A program made the position numbers and the translations under genes. Source: an uncultured Lachnospiraceae bacterium (GTDB lineage Bacteria > Bacillota > Clostridia > Lachnospirales > Lachnospiraceae). From it: a stretch of 16,154 bases of DNA. The stretch is from positions 1 to 16,154 of the forward strand of contig CACXFD010000061.1 in assembly GCA_902766845.1 (NCBI GenBank), read 5' to 3'. Shown here one piece after another: positions 14,426-16,154 of the stretch. Under the pieces are notes generated by a model, which saw only the letters and a program-made list of their open reading frames with translations, ran no database searches and was not told the DNA's origin. Positions within the stretch are counted from its first letter, which is position 1. Every line of letters starts with the position of its first letter.

Positions 14426-15907
14426 ATGAAGCGCGGAGAGATCGTGACCGGTGTCACAGAGAAGACCGGATACCCCAACCGGGGGCTGATATATGTGGAC
14501 GGAAAGCCGGTCACCGTCAAGGGGGCACGTCCCGGCGAGACGGTGGAGGCCCGGATCCGCCGAAACCGTCCGGACAGCGCCGAGGCGGCGCTCCTTTGCG
14601 TGACGGAGCCGTCGCCGCTTGCGGCGGAAGATCCCTGCCCGCATGCCGCTGCGTGCGGCGGCTGTTATTATCAGGGCTTTCCGGTCCATGAGCAGCGCCG
14701 CATCAAGGAGGAGCAGGTGACCGGCCTTTTGCGGGACGCGCTGCGCACCTGCGAAGCGGACCCGGTCCTGCCCTGGGAAGGGGTGCTGGCTTCGCCGCTT
14801 TCGGAAGGTTACCGCAACAAGATGGAGTTCTCGTTCGGCGACGCGGAAAAAGGCGGAGACCTGACGCTGGGCCTGCATAAAAAGAACAGTTTTTACGATG
14901 TCGTATCGACCCCGTTTTGCCGGCTCTGCGATCCGGATATGCGGCTCGCGCTGCAGATCACGGAACAGTGGGCACGGGAGAACGGCTTGCCGTTCTATCA
15001 TAAGCGGGAACAGACCGGGTATCTGCGTCACCTGCTGGTGCGCCGGTCCCGGTCGACCGGGGAACTGCTGGCCGCTCTGGTGACCACCGGACAGACCGAA
15101 TGCCTGCCGGAGCCGGAGGAGGGCCTTTTATTTCTCTGGGCCATGACCATGAAGAACGCGCCGTTTTCCGGGCGTCTGACGGGCCTTTTGCATATGCGAA
15201 ACGATTCGCCTGCCGACGTGGTCAGGAGCGAGGACACCGCGGTCCTGTACGGACAGGATCATATCGAAGAGGAGCTGCTGGGACTCCGGTTCCGGATCAC
15301 GCCGTTCTCCTTTTTCCAGACCAATACGGCCGGGGCGGAGGTCCTGTATTCCCTGGTCCGGGACTTCGTCGGCGATACGCGCGGAAAGCGGATCTTTGAC
15401 CTGTACAGCGGGACCGGCACCATCGCACAGATCCTTGCGCCGGTGGCGGAGCGCGTGACGGGCGTGGAGATCGTCCCGGAGGCTGTGGAAGCCGCAAGAG
15501 CCAACGCTCAGGCGAACGGCCTGTCCAACTGCGATTTCCTGTGCGGAGACGTTCTGAAGGTCCTGGATGACCTGCCGGAGGCGCCGGACATCCTGGTCCT
15601 GGACCCGCCGCGGGACGGGATCCATCCGAAGGCGCTGCCCAAGCTGCTTCACTACGGGGCGGAGCGCATCGTCTATGTTTCCTGCAAGCCCACCAGCCTG
15701 GCGCGGGACCTGCCGTCGTTTCTGGCCGCCGGCTACCGGCCGGAGCGCTGTGCGGCCGTGGACATGTTTCCTTTCACCACGGGGATCGAGACGGTTTGCC
15801 TCTTGAGCAATACCCAAAGACCAAAGAAAGAATCCTATATTACCCTTGATGTGGAGATGGAAGATCACTGCCGCATCAAGAATGAAGGGAAGAATTCTAC
15901 CACCTAA
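14426..15907 (+). CDS. rlmD: 23S rRNA (uracil-C5)-methyltransferase, RlmD/RumA family
   Basis: This SAM-dependent enzyme of the TrmA/RumA family makes 5-methyluridine in 23S rRNA; the exact uridine cannot be told from sequence. The 493-residue protein has an N-terminal TRAM-like domain (about 1-60), iron-sulphur cysteines C71, C77 and C80 (CPHAAACGGC) with a fourth at C165 or C168, the SAM-binding FDLYSGTGTIAQ (D325 onward), the DPPRDG motif (D393), and the catalytic nucleophile C420 in VSCKPTSLARDL. The usual fold ends near TGIETVCLLS (about residue 460). The final 32 residues (about 462-493, including SYITLDVEMED) are encoded by clearly AT-richer DNA and are not part of the catalytic domain. 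The start follows the AAGGAG site. Family assignment is firm; RlmD versus RlmC-type specificity is less so. Confidence 0.9.
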   Translation: MKRGEIVTGVTEKTGYPNRGLIYVDGKPVTVKGARPGETVEARIRRNRPDSAEAALLCVTEPSPLAAEDPCPHAAACGGCYYQGFPVHEQRRIKEEQVTGLLRDALRTCEADPVLPWEGVLASPLSEGYRNKMEFSFGDAEKGGDLTLGLHKKNSFYDVVSTPFCRLCDPDMRLALQITEQWARENGLPFYHKREQTGYLRHLLVRRSRSTGELLAALVTTGQTECLPEPEEGLLFLWAMTMKNAPFSGRLTGLLHMRNDSPADVVRSEDTAVLYGQDHIEEELLGLRFRITPFSFFQTNTAGAEVLYSLVRDFVGDTRGKRIFDLYSGTGTIAQILAPVAERVTGVEIVPEAVEAARANAQANGLSNCDFLCGDVLKVLDDLPEAPDILVLDPPRDGIHPKALPKLLHYGAERIVYVSCKPTSLARDLPSFLAAGYRPERCAAVDMFPFTTGIETVCLLSNTQRPKKESYITLDVEMEDHCRIKNEGKNSTT

Positions 15908-16081
15908 AGTTCAGCCTCACGATCGAATAGGAATTTGAATAGATACTTACATTCGGGAAGGATCCGGAAGAAGTACATTTTATGTTCGTGCTGACAGCAA
16001 ATGTTTTTTGTCCAAATGTATGCTGATTTGGACGAAAAGCAGTACTGCTGCTGGATGAAAAGAATGTAGAGGTAACACAAT
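15908..16081. other. AT-richer region without an intact gene
   Basis: By count, 15901-15960 is 40% G+C (24 of 60), against 65% (39 of 60) at 15661-15720. No intact reading frame with a ribosome binding site lies here. One forward frame reads KFSLTIE*EFE*ILTFGKDP and later LLLDEKNVEVTQFEEILAAG between stops, which resembles decayed coding sequence, but no family is recognised. No terminator was found for rlmD. Confidence 0.4.
16069..16073 (+). promoter_or_regulatory. Ribosome binding site before the last partial gene
   Basis: GAGGT lies 8 nt before a TTG at 16082. Together with the hydrophobic N-terminus that follows, it supports a TTG-initiated gene. Confidence 0.45.
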
Positions 16082-16154
16082 TTGAAGAAATACTGGCCGC
16101 CGGTTGTGATGCTGGTGATTTTTGAAACAGTAGCGGTGACGTTATGGCTGACAA
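16082..16154 (+). CDS. N-terminus of a membrane protein (cut by window end)
   Basis: Twenty-four codons are visible from a TTG start: (M)KKYWPPVVMLVIFETVAVTL followed by WLT. The basic start followed by an uninterrupted hydrophobic stretch is characteristic of a first transmembrane helix or uncleaved signal anchor. GAGGT lies at a suitable distance upstream. The gene runs off the window, so the product cannot be named. It lies in the AT-richer segment that begins in the rlmD tail. Confidence 0.55.
   Translation, partial: MKKYWPPVVMLVIFETVAVTLWLT

Noticed and set aside
15897..16154. Minus-strand frame covering the window end
   Set aside because: Ser/Pro-rich peptide without motif or start signal; the + strand membrane protein start with GAGGT is more convincing.

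Overview
This is a GC-rich chromosomal window (about 65% G+C in sampled genes) from a Gram-positive bacterium, most likely a high-GC member of the Clostridia, possibly Lachnospiraceae. The placement is inference from four things: the pair of a TIGR03960-type B12-binding radical SAM protein and a TIGR03936-type partner followed by an RNase G-like gene; strong AGGAGG ribosome binding sites throughout; a Gram-positive type LexA box (GAAC-N4-GTTC) at recA; and a small acidic-tailed membrane protein of a kind common in that group. All supported genes lie on the + strand. I see no phage, transposase, CRISPR array, tRNA or rRNA.

Layout. (1) 1-1391: the last codons of an unidentified gene, then pepT (tripeptidase). 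(2) 1577-5773: a tight cluster of a small Ala/Glu-rich membrane protein, the TIGR03960 radical SAM protein, its TIGR03936 partner (17-nt overlap, TTG start) and a short RNase E/G-family ribonuclease. (3) 5774-7090: recA as its own unit, with a near-consensus promoter, a LexA box over the expected transcription start and a hairpin terminator. (4) 7119-9417: a class A-type cardiolipin synthase and a family 6 uracil-DNA-glycosylase-superfamily enzyme (deoxyinosine/hypoxanthine type), closed by a terminator. (5) 9476-11332: a self-contained two-gene envelope-stress unit, PspA/IM30 plus an SPFH protein with a C-terminal zinc ribbon, with a clear extended -10 promoter and a textbook terminator. (6) 11333-13942: an array of 12-bp units (36-bp higher-order period), then pcrA helicase. 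(7) 14057-15907: a promoter, a small single-pass protein with an acidic tail, and an RlmD/RumA-type 23S rRNA m5U methyltransferase. (8) 15800-16154: a sharp fall to about 40-45% G+C, with the methyltransferase tail, a gene-poor stretch and the start of a membrane protein cut by the window edge.

Themes. DNA repair (recA, deoxyinosine glycosylase, pcrA), RNA maturation (RNase G, RlmD) and envelope maintenance (cardiolipin synthase, PspA/SPFH) are interleaved, as in ordinary core chromosome. No large undescribed system is evident. The points most worth a second look are the compact PspA-SPFH-zinc ribbon unit without the membrane partners known from Bacillus subtilis, the hierarchical 12/36-bp repeat before pcrA, three cases of sequence duplication that copies a stop codon at a gene end, and the composition break at the 3' end of the methyltransferase gene.
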